DNA from: Candidatus Paralachnospira sangeri | GTDB lineage: Bacteria; Bacillota; Clostridia; Lachnospirales; Lachnospiraceae | Length of the DNA: 57,021 nt | Assembly (NCBI GenBank): GCA_904397815.1 | Contig: CAJFOT010000110.1 | Coordinates: forward strand, 1 to 57,021 | Direction: 5' to 3' | Part shown: positions 8,419-17,171 of the stretch, in pieces | Layout of the letters: every line of letters starts with the position of its first letter | How positions within the stretch are numbered: position 1 is the first letter of the stretch | Notes under the pieces: generated by a model | Seen by the model: the letters and a program-made list of their open reading frames with translations, nothing else | Told to the model about the DNA's origin: nothing | The model's database searches: none | Made by a program: the position numbers and the translations under genes

Positions 8419-8459
8419 AGAGAGGGACAGCGGACACTATTGTGTTCCTGTCCCTCTCT
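8419..8459. terminator. Hairpin between convergent trmL and sensor kinase
   Basis: AGAGAGGGACAG at 8419-8430 pairs with CTGTCCCTCTCT at 8448-8459, a perfect 12-bp stem. On the minus strand it is followed by CTTTTCG, so it can terminate the kinase transcript. The kinase stop codon at 8437 lies in the loop. On the plus strand there is no T run. Confidence 0.7.
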
Positions 8460-9855
8460 GCAATGTAAAAATGAATTCGGTTCCGACACCTTCGGTGCTG
8501 ATCACATCGATATTTTCTTTATGCGCCTGAATAATCTCCTTTGTGATGGAGAGTCCCAGGCCGGTCCCCCGCTTATCCTTTCCTCTGGACAGATCGGTTT
8601 TATAAAAACGTTCCCATATCTTATTGGTGCAGTTCCTTGGGATGCCGATGCCGGAATCCTTGACAGAGACGAAAATTTTCTCATGCTGGTCGTAGGCTTC
8701 GATCCAGATCACGGAATCGTTATGGGAGAACTTGATGGCATTGTCAATCAGATTGTAGAGCACCTGCTGGATCTTTCCCATGTCGGCGTGCACGTACAGG
8801 GCCTTGTCAGAAAAGGTCAGGTCGAAGGTGATGCCTTTAGCAGAGCAGGAACCTTCAAAAGTGGCACAGGTATTTTTAATCACCTGATTAATGTCAAAAT
8901 CTGCCATGGCCAGCTGCTGTCCTTTGCGGTCCAGAGAGTTCAGCGTCAGCATGCTTTCCGTCAGCTTATTCAGCCGCTCTGTTTCAGTGATGACGATGTT
9001 CAGGTATTTTTCCTGCCGCTCCGGCGGGATGGTGCCGTCCAGCATGGCTTCGATGTAGCCCTTGATGGAGGTCAGGGGCGAGCGGAAGTCATGGGAGACG
9101 TTGGCGATAAATTTCTTCTGGTATTCCTCAGAATTATACAGCTCCATGGCCATATAGTCCAGGGTATTGGCCAGATGGCCCAGCTCGCCGGTGGTGTGGA
9201 CATTCAGCCGGTAGTTCAGATTGCCGGAGGCATATTCGGTGGCGGCCCGGATGATTTTCTGCAGAGGCCGGTAAACGGTCAGGTGAAAGACCAGCAGGAC
9301 GATGAGGGACAGAAGCAGCACTGCCAGATAGACGATATAGGAAAAATTCAGCAGGTCATATCTGGCCCGCAGCACCACAGACTCCGGCATGTGGATCAGC
9401 ACGTAGCCATAAGTGCTGAACCGCCCGGTGATGGGGGCGGAGGCTGTCAGCACCGGCTCCCGGAAGCTGCCGTGGAAGTCCTGAAATTCATAGCGTTCCA
9501 GGGTGATGGTGGAGGCAGTGTCGAAATCGGGAAAAGCCTGTCCCTCATGGTTGTTTTCGGAGGCGGTGTCATAGATCACCTGTCCTGTCCGGTCCATGAT
9601 CCAGATCTGGGATTCCAGATGGGTGGCCAGCACCCGCAGCTGGGGTTCCATGGCTTCCAGGCTGATGATCGTGCCGCTGTACTGCTGGCTGCATTCGCCG
9701 GCGATCAGATCCGCCTCCCGGTAGAGGGTGGCGGCCTTTGTCTTGGTCAGGTAGCTGTAGATGCCGTGGGAGGTGACTGTGGCGACGAAGGCGAAGCCCA
9801 GCACTGCCACAGCCAGATAGCTCAGCACCAGCTTCAGATACAGCCGTTTCTTCAT
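8437..9855 (-). CDS. Two-component sensor histidine kinase
   Basis: A 472-residue membrane kinase. TM1 spans about residues 7-29 and TM2 about 170-195, with an extracytoplasmic sensing domain between them. A HAMP linker covers about 196-245. The HisKA phospho-acceptor is H255 in NVSHDFRSPLTSIKG. HATPase_c follows, with the N box around N372 (DNAIKFS), the G1 box DSGIGIP at 400 and the G2 box GTGLGLSI near 430. It overlaps the response regulator gene by 4 bases, so the two form a cognate pair. The signal is unknown; the layout resembles PhoR/YycG-type cell-envelope kinases. Confidence 0.93.
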   Translation of the reverse strand: MKKRLYLKLVLSYLAVAVLGFAFVATVTSHGIYSYLTKTKAATLYREADLIAGECSQQYSGTIISLEAMEPQLRVLATHLESQIWIMDRTGQVIYDTASENNHEGQAFPDFDTASTITLERYEFQDFHGSFREPVLTASAPITGRFSTYGYVLIHMPESVVLRARYDLLNFSYIVYLAVLLLSLIVLLVFHLTVYRPLQKIIRAATEYASGNLNYRLNVHTTGELGHLANTLDYMAMELYNSEEYQKKFIANVSHDFRSPLTSIKGYIEAMLDGTIPPERQEKYLNIVITETERLNKLTESMLTLNSLDRKGQQLAMADFDINQVIKNTCATFEGSCSAKGITFDLTFSDKALYVHADMGKIQQVLYNLIDNAIKFSHNDSVIWIEAYDQHEKIFVSVKDSGIGIPRNCTNKIWERFYKTDLSRGKDKRGTGLGLSITKEIIQAHKENIDVISTEGVGTEFIFTLQRGTGTQ

Positions 9856-10565
9856 CGCTTCACCTCGAATTTATAGCCGATGCCCCACACAGTGGTCAGC
9901 GCCCAGGACCGGTGATCCTTGATCTTTTCCCGGAGCCTTTTGATATGTACGTCCACAGTGCGGGTGTCCCCCACATAGTCATAGCCCCAGATGTGATCCA
10001 GCAGCTGCTCCCTGGTAAACACCTGGTTGGGGGAGGAGGCCAGGAAATAGAGGAGCTCCAGCTCCTTCGGCGGCATTTCCAGAGAGTGGCCCATGTAGAT
10101 CACAGAGTAGTTGGTAATATTCACGATCAGATCAGGGTATTCCACATACTCCCCATGCTGCTGATGGGGAGAGGCGGACCGCTCCGGCGGCTGGACGAAG
10201 GTGCGGCGCAGGACAGCCTTTACCCTGGCCACCAGTTCCTTGGAGTCAAAGGGTTTGATGATATAATCGTCAGCACCCAGCTCCAGGCCCAGCACCTTGT
10301 CGAATACCTCTCCCTTGGCAGAGAGCATGATAATCGGCACCTGGGACTCCTTCCGGATCTCCCGGCAGACCTGGTAGCCGTCGATGCCCGGCAGCATCAG
10401 ATCCAGGAGGATCAGATCCGGCTGGAATGTGGAAAAGGCGCGGACTGCGTCCTCCCCGTTGTATACCGTTTCTGTCTCATAGCATTCCTTTGTCAGATAC
10501 AGAGAAATCAACTCTGCGATATTGGCGTCATCATCTACGATTAGTATTTTCTGTTTTGTTGTCAT
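9852..10565 (-). CDS. OmpR/PhoB-family response regulator
   Basis: A 237-residue regulator. The receiver domain (residues 1-120) has the acidic pocket DDD at 11-13, the phospho-acceptor D55 (LILLDLMLPG), and the switch lysine in DYIIKPF. The C-terminal winged helix ends with RTVDVHIKRLREKI and TVWGIGYKF, the classic OmpR/PhoB effector. It lies 12 bases downstream of mutS2 and overlaps the kinase gene, so all three are probably one transcript. Targets are not visible in the window. Confidence 0.95.
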   Translation of the reverse strand: MTTKQKILIVDDDANIAELISLYLTKECYETETVYNGEDAVRAFSTFQPDLILLDLMLPGIDGYQVCREIRKESQVPIIMLSAKGEVFDKVLGLELGADDYIIKPFDSKELVARVKAVLRRTFVQPPERSASPHQQHGEYVEYPDLIVNITNYSVIYMGHSLEMPPKELELLYFLASSPNQVFTREQLLDHIWGYDYVGDTRTVDVHIKRLREKIKDHRSWALTTVWGIGYKFEVKR

Positions 10566-10577
10566 TTTCCATTCCTC

Positions 10578-12977
10578 TCAGCTGTTGAATTCTACGATGG
10601 TTACGCCGGTGCCGCCCTCACCGAAGGCGCCCAGGCGGTAGGATTTTACATATTTCAGCCGTTTCAGATGCTGATGAACCGCGTTTTTCAGCGCGCCGGT
10701 TCCTCTGCCGTGAACCACACGGACCTGGGGCAGATGGGCCAGGTAGGCATCGTCCAGATATTTATCCAGTTCCGCCACAGCCTCATCGGTGGTCATGCCG
10801 ATCAGATTGATCTCAGGGGAGATATGGAGGGATTTGGACATTTTCACCTGGCTGGCGCCCGAGCCTCTGGAGGATTTTCTGGAGGCTGACATGCCGGGGC
10901 CTGTCACTGTATCCTCCTGGATCAGCTCCAGGTCAGCGATGTTTACCTGGGAGCGGAGGATGCCCATCTGTACGAAAAGGTCTCCCTTTGCGTTGGGCAG
11001 GGTGCTGACTGTTCCGTTCAGATTCAGGGAGATCACATGGACGGCGTCGCCGATCCGGAATTCCTCTGCCTTATGGGTTTTCTTCGGTTTTTTGGTCTTT
11101 TTTGCGGATTTGGAGCCGATCTTATCCATTTCCTCCCGCAGCTTGCCCCGCTGTTCTTCCAGGGCCCGGCTGACATTGCTGTCAGCGCCCAGCTTGTTGA
11201 TCTGGCGGATGGTTTTGTCAGCGACGGCCTTTGCCTCCTGGATGATCCGCATAGCTTCCTCATTGGCCTCCTGGATCTTCTTCTCCCGGCGGGCATCGAA
11301 CTGGGACTGCTTTTCTGCCAGGCGGGCCCGCAGCCGGGCAGCCTCCTCCCGGTACTGGGCGATTTCCGCCTGCTCCTTTTCCAGGGCGGCTCTGGAAGCG
11401 TCCAGCTCGGCGATAACATCCTCGAAATCCTTCTCCTGCCGGCCGATCAGGGCCTGGGCGTCCTCAATAATATGCTCAGGAAGGCCCAGCTTCCGGGAGA
11501 TGGCGAAGGCATTGCTCTTGCCCGGGATGCCGATCAGCAGCCGGTAGGTGGGCTGCAGGGTGTCCACGTTAAACTCACAGGAAGCGTTTTCCACCCCGGG
11601 GGTGGACAGGGCAAATACCTTCAGCTCACTGTAATGGGTGGTAGCCATGGTGCGCACTCCCATGTGATGGAGAAAGGTCAGGATGGACATGGCCAGAGCC
11701 GCCCCCTCCACAGGGTCCGTCCCTCCGCCCAGTTCATCGAAGAGAACCAGGGAGTCTCCGTCTGCCTGATCCAGGATAGTGACGATGTTGGTCATATGGG
11801 AGGAGAAGGTGCTCAGACTCTGCTCAATACTCTGCTCATCCCCGATATCGGCAAATACTTCCCGGAATACGGAGAGCTCAGAGCCTTCAAAGGCGGGAAT
11901 ATGGAGGCCGGCCTGCCCCATCAGTGTCAGCAGCCCCAGGGTTTTCAGGGAAACCGTCTTGCCGCCGGTATTGGGACCTGTGACGATCAGCAGGTCATAG
12001 CTGCTGCCGATGGCCAGGTCGATGGGTACCGTTTTCTTCGGGTCCAGAAGGGGATGGCGGCCTGCCTTGATATTTATATATTTTCTGGTATTGAATGCCG
12101 GCTCGCAGCCCTTATAGTGGCCGGAGAGGGCTGCTTTGGCGAAAATGAAATCCAGCTGGGACAGAATGGTGATATCTGCCAGCAGCATATCTGTATATTC
12201 CGCCGCCTGCTGGCTCAGAGATGCCAGGATGGCTTCAATTTCCTTCTGTTCCTGAATCTCCAGTTCTCTCAGCTCATTGTTCAGCTTTACGATGGCGATA
12301 GGCTCGATGAAAAAAGTGGAGCCGCTCTGGGACTGGTCGTGGACCATGCCGCTGACCTGGTTTTTGTACTCTGCCTTGACAGGAATACAGTAGCGGCCGT
12401 TGCGCATGGTAATCACCGCGTCCTGCAGGTAGGCCCGGTGGCTGTTTACCAGGCTGTTCAGCTGGGTATGGACCCGGTCGTTGGCAGATTTAATGGCGCG
12501 GCGGATTTTGTGGAGGGCCGGGCTGGCGTCGTCGCTGACCTCTTCCTCTGAGACGATGCACCGCTTGATTTCCACATTTAACGGGGTGATAGGCTCCACA
12601 GACTGGAAGAGGGCGGACAGGCTGTCAGTCTCTTCTTCGCTGTTTTCCTGCCTGCCGTAGGCTTTCACTCTGGCGGCGCAGTCCAGCAGAGAACTGATGT
12701 GGAGCAGCTCTGTCATGTTCAGGACACCGCCCACCTCCAGCCGTTTGATGCTGGGGCGCAGGTCTCTGGCGCCTGAGAAAGAGACGCTGCCTTTCAGCCT
12801 GACCCGGTTCTGGGCATCAGAAGTTTCCCTCTGGGCTGCCAGAATATCCTCTATCTGATCCATCGGCTCCAGTTCCCGGCATTTCTGGGCGCCCAGAGAG
12901 GTCTGGGCATAGGATGTCAGTTTTCCGATGATTTTATCGAATTCCAAGGTTTTCAGTACTTTTGCATTCATTTTCAT
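10578..12977 (-). CDS. mutS2: Endonuclease MutS2 / ribosome-rescue factor MutS2
   Basis: A 799-residue protein of normal MutS2 length. It has a helical core and clamp, an ABC-type ATPase with Walker A GPNTGGKT at 334-341 and Walker B-like LVLFDELGGGTDP, a long charged coiled coil at ~510-630, a KOW-like segment and a C-terminal Smr domain with HGRGTGALK. MutS2 suppresses homologous recombination, and in Bacillus it also binds collided ribosomes. The start is uncertain between M1 and M3, since both follow GGGTGAATG. A -10-like element lies 32 bases upstream on the minus strand. The following two-component genes sit 12 bases downstream. Confidence 0.96.
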   Translation of the reverse strand: MKMNAKVLKTLEFDKIIGKLTSYAQTSLGAQKCRELEPMDQIEDILAAQRETSDAQNRVRLKGSVSFSGARDLRPSIKRLEVGGVLNMTELLHISSLLDCAARVKAYGRQENSEEETDSLSALFQSVEPITPLNVEIKRCIVSEEEVSDDASPALHKIRRAIKSANDRVHTQLNSLVNSHRAYLQDAVITMRNGRYCIPVKAEYKNQVSGMVHDQSQSGSTFFIEPIAIVKLNNELRELEIQEQKEIEAILASLSQQAAEYTDMLLADITILSQLDFIFAKAALSGHYKGCEPAFNTRKYINIKAGRHPLLDPKKTVPIDLAIGSSYDLLIVTGPNTGGKTVSLKTLGLLTLMGQAGLHIPAFEGSELSVFREVFADIGDEQSIEQSLSTFSSHMTNIVTILDQADGDSLVLFDELGGGTDPVEGAALAMSILTFLHHMGVRTMATTHYSELKVFALSTPGVENASCEFNVDTLQPTYRLLIGIPGKSNAFAISRKLGLPEHIIEDAQALIGRQEKDFEDVIAELDASRAALEKEQAEIAQYREEAARLRARLAEKQSQFDARREKKIQEANEEAMRIIQEAKAVADKTIRQINKLGADSNVSRALEEQRGKLREEMDKIGSKSAKKTKKPKKTHKAEEFRIGDAVHVISLNLNGTVSTLPNAKGDLFVQMGILRSQVNIADLELIQEDTVTGPGMSASRKSSRGSGASQVKMSKSLHISPEINLIGMTTDEAVAELDKYLDDAYLAHLPQVRVVHGRGTGALKNAVHQHLKRLKYVKSYRLGAFGEGGTGVTIVEFNS

Positions 12978-13008
12978 TCACCCGTCTGATTATCATTGAT
13001 TTCCCTTT

Positions 13009-13014
13009 ATTATA
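13009..13014 (-). promoter_or_regulatory. -10 element for mutS2
   Basis: On the minus strand TATAAT precedes mutS2 by 32 bases. A weak TGTACA lies 18 bases further upstream as a possible -35. The -10 is a perfect match, but the -35 matches only 4 of 6 positions. Confidence 0.45.
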
Positions 13015-13078
13015 CACCAAAGACAGCGCCGATGTACAGGCGCTTTCCGATTCCGGGACAAAATTTAACGGGAAAGGC

Positions 13079-13107
13079 TTCACAATATAAGGGTTTTCAT
13101 CTATAAT
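13079..13107 (+). promoter_or_regulatory. Sigma-A promoter for the HtrA-like gene
   Basis: -35 TTCACA at 13079-13084 and -10 TATAAT at 13102-13107, separated by 17 bases and 76 bases upstream of the start codon. Confidence 0.65.
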
Positions 13108-13182
13108 GTAAAGAGTATCGAATTTTTCAGGCAGGCCTGAAATTTCTGTGGGGAATGTAAGGCAGAAGGGGGATTCCCTGAT

Positions 13183-14511
13183 ATGACAGTACCAGATAAA
13201 AGTAAAAATGAAGAACCGAAACGTAATCCCGCGTTTATCAGAGAAAAAATCGTAAAAAAACCAGTCAGTCTGAAAGAACGGATCTACAGAGTGGTGTCGC
13301 TGGTACTGCTGGCGGCACTATTGGGCGCTGCTGCCGCTGCATCTTTCGTCCTGGTTCGGTTCAGGATGGAACAGGTTTTGTATCCGTCTGAGCCGGAGGA
13401 GCAGGTAGTCATTCCAAAAGACACAGATCCCCGTGAGACGGAAGCGCCGGTTGCGGAAACAGAATCTGCCGCGCAGACGGAGACAGAAACGTCCTCAGAG
13501 GATCTGGATGAGCTGATTCAGTCCGCAGTGAATGAGAAAAAGCTGGAGATTGAGGATTACAAGCGTCTGAGCGCGCTGGCTGCCAATGTGTGGAAGGAAG
13601 CCCAGAGAAGCTTCGTGACGGTTACAGCAGTGCGCCAGCAGGTAGATGTATTCGACAATGTATATGAAAATGAAGGACAGACGTCAGGGATTATCCTGGA
13701 GATGTCCTCGCGAAATGTTTTGATTCTCACCAGATATGACGAGATTCAGGATACTGACGAACTGGAAGTAACCTTCATCAACGGAATCAAGGCCCAGGCA
13801 GAAATCCGGGCGACTGACAGCCAGACCGGCATCGCGGTGCTGGATGTGGCGGTGAGCCAGCTGGGAGAGGCAAATCTGGAGCTGATTACGCCGATCACTC
13901 TGGGCAACTCTTATGCCCTCAGTGTGGGAAGTCCTGTGATCGCTGCCGGCGACCCATATGGTATTGTGGGCTCCATGTCGGCAGGATCGGTGGTTTATGT
14001 AGGAACAGAATCTCATGGGGCTGACACGGACATCCGCATCGTGTATACCAATCTGGGACTGCCGGCGGATGCCGGCGGCTTTCTGCTGAATATGGACGGC
14101 GAGGTAATCGGAATTTTTACGGAAGCATACAGCAGCAGCGACGGTTCCCTGACGCCTGCAGTAGGGATTTCAAATATTAAAGGAATTATTGAGCATCTGT
14201 GCAACGGACGGAGCATTGCTTATATGGGCATTGAGGGACAGGCGGTGACTTCGGAGATTTCCGAGAATTATGATCTGCCGATCGGCGTCTATGTGACAGA
14301 GGCAGTGACAGGCAGTCCGGCTTATCAGGCAGGCATACAGAGCGGCGATGTGATCACCAGGCTGGGAGAAACCAGTGTGAGCAGCATGCGGGATATCCAT
14401 GAAGCGCTGCTGCTGCTGGAACCGGGGACAGAGATCCAGGTGACTGTTTCACGGAACGGGATGGAGGGCTCCAGAGAGCTGACCTTTACCATACAGCTGG
14501 AAAGCAGATGA
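13183..14511 (+). CDS. HtrA/S1C-like membrane protein with degenerate catalytic triad
   Basis: A 442-residue protein with a cytoplasmic N-terminus, one membrane anchor at about residues 35-60, an acidic Thr/Glu linker, a trypsin-like domain at ~130-340 and a PDZ domain at ~345-430. In HtrA proteases the triad sits in LTNxHV, SDIAL and GNSGG. The equivalent positions here read LTRYDEI (His to Asp186), TGIAV (Asp to Gly216) and ADAGG (Ser to Ala297). All three residues are gone while the fold and PDZ are kept. This should be a non-proteolytic scaffold or sensor rather than a protease. It is transcribed alone from its own promoter. Confidence 0.85.
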   Translation: MTVPDKSKNEEPKRNPAFIREKIVKKPVSLKERIYRVVSLVLLAALLGAAAAASFVLVRFRMEQVLYPSEPEEQVVIPKDTDPRETEAPVAETESAAQTETETSSEDLDELIQSAVNEKKLEIEDYKRLSALAANVWKEAQRSFVTVTAVRQQVDVFDNVYENEGQTSGIILEMSSRNVLILTRYDEIQDTDELEVTFINGIKAQAEIRATDSQTGIAVLDVAVSQLGEANLELITPITLGNSYALSVGSPVIAAGDPYGIVGSMSAGSVVYVGTESHGADTDIRIVYTNLGLPADAGGFLLNMDGEVIGIFTEAYSSSDGSLTPAVGISNIKGIIEHLCNGRSIAYMGIEGQAVTSEISENYDLPIGVYVTEAVTGSPAYQAGIQSGDVITRLGETSVSSMRDIHEALLLLEPGTEIQVTVSRNGMEGSRELTFTIQLESR

Positions 14512-14577
14512 GACAGCGGGGATTCAGAGCAGGTATGATGCGGGCTGAATCAGGTCTGAATTCTGTGTAAGACTGAC

Positions 14578-14665
14578 GGATGCGTCTTTATAAAGCGAAC
14601 CTGCATGCGCCCGGCAGCCGGCGCGCCGCCAGAGATGAAAATCTGGCGGACGCATGGGGCATCCC
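14578..14665 (+). other. Nested inverted repeats in the HtrA-yhaM spacer
   Basis: The 218-base spacer holds an 8-bp hairpin CCGCCAGA/TCTGGCGG with loop GATGAAAA at 14626-14649. It sits inside ATGCGTC (14580-14586) pairing with GACGCAT (14649-14655), and CATGCG/CGCATG is a competing pairing. No T run follows, so this is not a simple terminator. It could be the leader of the yhaM-like gene or a 3' structure. Confidence 0.4.
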
Positions 14666-14729
14666 TGAATTAACGCTGCATCCGGCGGCAGACTTTCAGA
14701 GTAATAAGAGATAGAAAGAGGAAGAGACA

Positions 14730-15671
14730 GTGAAGTATATCGAAACATTAAGAGAAGGGGAACATACATCAGACATTTATCTGTGCAAATCCAAGCAGGC
14801 GGCGAAAACAAAAGCGGGAAAGAGCTATTATTCTCTGATTCTCCAGGACCGGACAGGCGTGATCGACGGGAAGGTATGGGATTTAAGCAGCGGCATCGAT
14901 CATTTTGAGGCGCTGGATTATATCCGGGTGGAAGCTGATGTGACCAGTTTCCAGGGCTCCCTTCAGATGAATATCAAGCGCATCCGGGTCGCCAGAGAGG
15001 GAGAGTATGAGCCGAAGGATTTTCTCCCTGTCTCTGCCTATCCGATTGAGGAAATGTACCGGGAACTGCTGGGTTATGTGGAAGGCATCAGCAACGAATA
15101 TCTGAAAACCCTGGCCCGGAGCTTTTTTGTGGAGGATCCGATCTTTGCCAGAGAATTCAAAAGCCACTCTGCAGCCAAAAGCGTCCATCACGGGTTTGTA
15201 GGCGGCCTGCTGGAGCATACCCTCAGCGTGACAAAGCTGTGCGAGTTTTATACAGTCCGTTACCCGATTCTGAATAAAGACCTGCTGATTGCGGCGGCAC
15301 TGTTTCACGACATCGGAAAGGTGCGGGAGCTGTCCGCTTTCCCGGCCAATGACTATACCGATGACGGACAGTTGCTGGGCCATATTGTTATCGGCGTGGA
15401 GATGCTGGGGGAGAAGATCAGAAACATTCCCGGCTTCCCGGAAATGCTGGCTCTGGAGCTGAAACACTGTATCCTGGCCCATCACGGGGAATATGAGTAC
15501 GGTTCACCCAAACTGCCCGCTCTCATCGAAGCCATGGCGCTGAATTTCGCTGACAATACAGATGCCAAGCTGGAAACGATGAAGGAATATCTCCAGGGCG
15601 CCAGGGCGGAGGGAGACTGGCTGGGGTATAACCGGCTGTTTGAGACCAATGTAAAACGGACATCCAGGTGA
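14730..15671 (+). CDS. yhaM: 3'-5' exoribonuclease YhaM-like (OB fold plus HD domain)
   Basis: A 313-residue protein, the usual YhaM length. The N-terminal OB-fold (~15-95, with YYSLILQDRTGVIDGKVWD) binds nucleic acid. The C-terminal HD domain carries metal ligands in HHGFVGGLLEHTLSV, LFHDIGK and AHHGEYEYGSP. YhaM trims RNA and single-stranded DNA from the 3' end in a metal-dependent way. The start codon is GTG behind GGAAGAG. The RlmD-type gene follows after 87 bases. Confidence 0.92.
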   Translation: MKYIETLREGEHTSDIYLCKSKQAAKTKAGKSYYSLILQDRTGVIDGKVWDLSSGIDHFEALDYIRVEADVTSFQGSLQMNIKRIRVAREGEYEPKDFLPVSAYPIEEMYRELLGYVEGISNEYLKTLARSFFVEDPIFAREFKSHSAAKSVHHGFVGGLLEHTLSVTKLCEFYTVRYPILNKDLLIAAALFHDIGKVRELSAFPANDYTDDGQLLGHIVIGVEMLGEKIRNIPGFPEMLALELKHCILAHHGEYEYGSPKLPALIEAMALNFADNTDAKLETMKEYLQGARAEGDWLGYNRLFETNVKRTSR

Positions 15672-15758
15672 CAGGCGTGACAGAGGCTGCCGGTTTCTGC
15701 GGCGGAAGCTTTTCCCGATACCGGTGAATAGAAATATGCATAGACAGGTGATAGATAT

Positions 15759-17171
15759 ATGAATGTGAATGGAAGCGCAGTTATCAAGAAGAATGACACT
15801 GTGATTGTGACAATCGAGGATATGAGCGAAAATGGAGAGGGTATAGGCAAGTCAGAGGGCTATACCCTCTTTGTTAAAGATACCGTAATCGGTGACAGGG
15901 CCGAGGTGAAGATCATAAAAGCCAAAAAAACCTACGGCTACGGGAGGATTCAGCGGCTGCTGGAGCCCTCCCCCTGGCGGACAGAGCCTCTGTGTCCCGC
16001 GGCGGCGCCCTGCGGCGGCTGCCAGCTCCAGGCCATGTCCTATGACCAACAGCTGAAATTTAAGGAAAAAAAGGTGCGGGACCACCTGGAACGGCTGGGC
16101 GGTTTCCAGTCGCCCCCTGTGCTGCCGGTTATCGGAATGAAGGACCCGTGGCACTACCGGAATAAAGCCCAGTACCCTGTCACCACAGACAGAAAAGGAG
16201 AGATTGTGATGGGCTTTTACGCCGGCCGCACTCACTCTGTGATTCAGACGCCCCACTGCTATATCGGCCAGCCGGTTAATGACCGGGTGCTGGCAGCGGT
16301 AAAGGCCTACATGGAGACCTGTGGCGTCGCCCCCTATGACGAAGCTTCCCACAAAGGACTGGTGCGCCATGTGCTGATCCGCCGGGCTGCCGCCACCGGC
16401 CAGGTGATGGTCTGTCTGATTATCAACGGGAAAAGACTGCCTGCCGCTGAGCAGCTGACAGAAAGACTGCTGGAGATCGAGGGGATGACATCCATATCTT
16501 ATAATATCAACCGGGAGAAAACCAATGTGATACTGGGGGAGCAGGTGGTAAACCTGTATGGTCCCGGCTATATCACAGACCAGATCGGCGATGTCTCCTT
16601 CCGGATATCAGCTCAGTCCTTCTTTCAGGTCAATCCGGTTCAGACAAAGGTTCTCTATGAGAAGGCTCTGGAGTATGCCGGCCTGCAGGGAGAGGAGACC
16701 GTGTGGGATCTTTACTGCGGCGCAGGCACCATCTCCCTCTTTCTGGCCCGGAAGGCCAGACAGGTGTACGGCGTGGAGATCGTCCCCCAGGCGGTGGATA
16801 ACGCCAGAGAGAACGCCCGGATCAACGGGATCGAAAATGTAGAATTTTATACAGGAAAAGCGGAAGAACTGATGCCGGAGCTGTACCGGAACCGCCGGCT
16901 GCGGGCTGATGTGGTGGTGGTAGACCCGCCCAGGAAGGGCTGCGCCCAGAGCCTGCTGGACACCGTCATCGCCATGGCGCCGGAGCGGATGGTGTATGTC
17001 TCATGCAATTCCGCTACACTGGCCAGGGATCTGAGATACCTGTGCGACAGGGGATTCCGGCTGGAAGAGGCACAGCCGGTGGATATGTTTCCGATGACGG
17101 TGGGGGTGGAGGTGGTTGCCCTGCTTTCTAAGGGAGAAATCGACTCGAAGAAGGTTTCCTATATCTGTTAA
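15759..17171 (+). CDS. rlmD: 23S rRNA (uracil-C5)-methyltransferase RlmD/RlmCD family
   Basis: A 470-residue class I methyltransferase that uses SAM to make 5-methyluridine in 23S rRNA. A TRAM domain (residues ~1-65) binds RNA. An Fe-S cluster motif LCPAAAPCGGC gives three cysteines, with a likely fourth in TPHCYIG. The SAM-binding region is WDLYCGAGTISLFLA. The catalytic block is DPPRKGC followed by the nucleophile Cys in VYVSCNSATLARDL. In Firmicutes such an enzyme often modifies both U747 and U1939 (RlmCD), so the exact target is uncertain. Its stop codon overlaps that of the convergent Uma2 gene. Confidence 0.95.
   Translation: MNVNGSAVIKKNDTVIVTIEDMSENGEGIGKSEGYTLFVKDTVIGDRAEVKIIKAKKTYGYGRIQRLLEPSPWRTEPLCPAAAPCGGCQLQAMSYDQQLKFKEKKVRDHLERLGGFQSPPVLPVIGMKDPWHYRNKAQYPVTTDRKGEIVMGFYAGRTHSVIQTPHCYIGQPVNDRVLAAVKAYMETCGVAPYDEASHKGLVRHVLIRRAAATGQVMVCLIINGKRLPAAEQLTERLLEIEGMTSISYNINREKTNVILGEQVVNLYGPGYITDQIGDVSFRISAQSFFQVNPVQTKVLYEKALEYAGLQGEETVWDLYCGAGTISLFLARKARQVYGVEIVPQAVDNARENARINGIENVEFYTGKAEELMPELYRNRRLRADVVVVDPPRKGCAQSLLDTVIAMAPERMVYVSCNSATLARDLRYLCDRGFRLEEAQPVDMFPMTVGVEVVALLSKGEIDSKKVSYIC

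Noticed and set aside
8440-9876. Long open frame opposite the sensor kinase gene (478 codons)
   Set aside because: A shadow frame. The minus-strand kinase has all motifs and the mirror frame has none; codon bias of GC-rich genes opens antisense frames.
11037-12551. Long open frame opposite mutS2 (504 codons)
   Set aside because: Antisense shadow of mutS2 with no recognisable domain or ribosome binding site.
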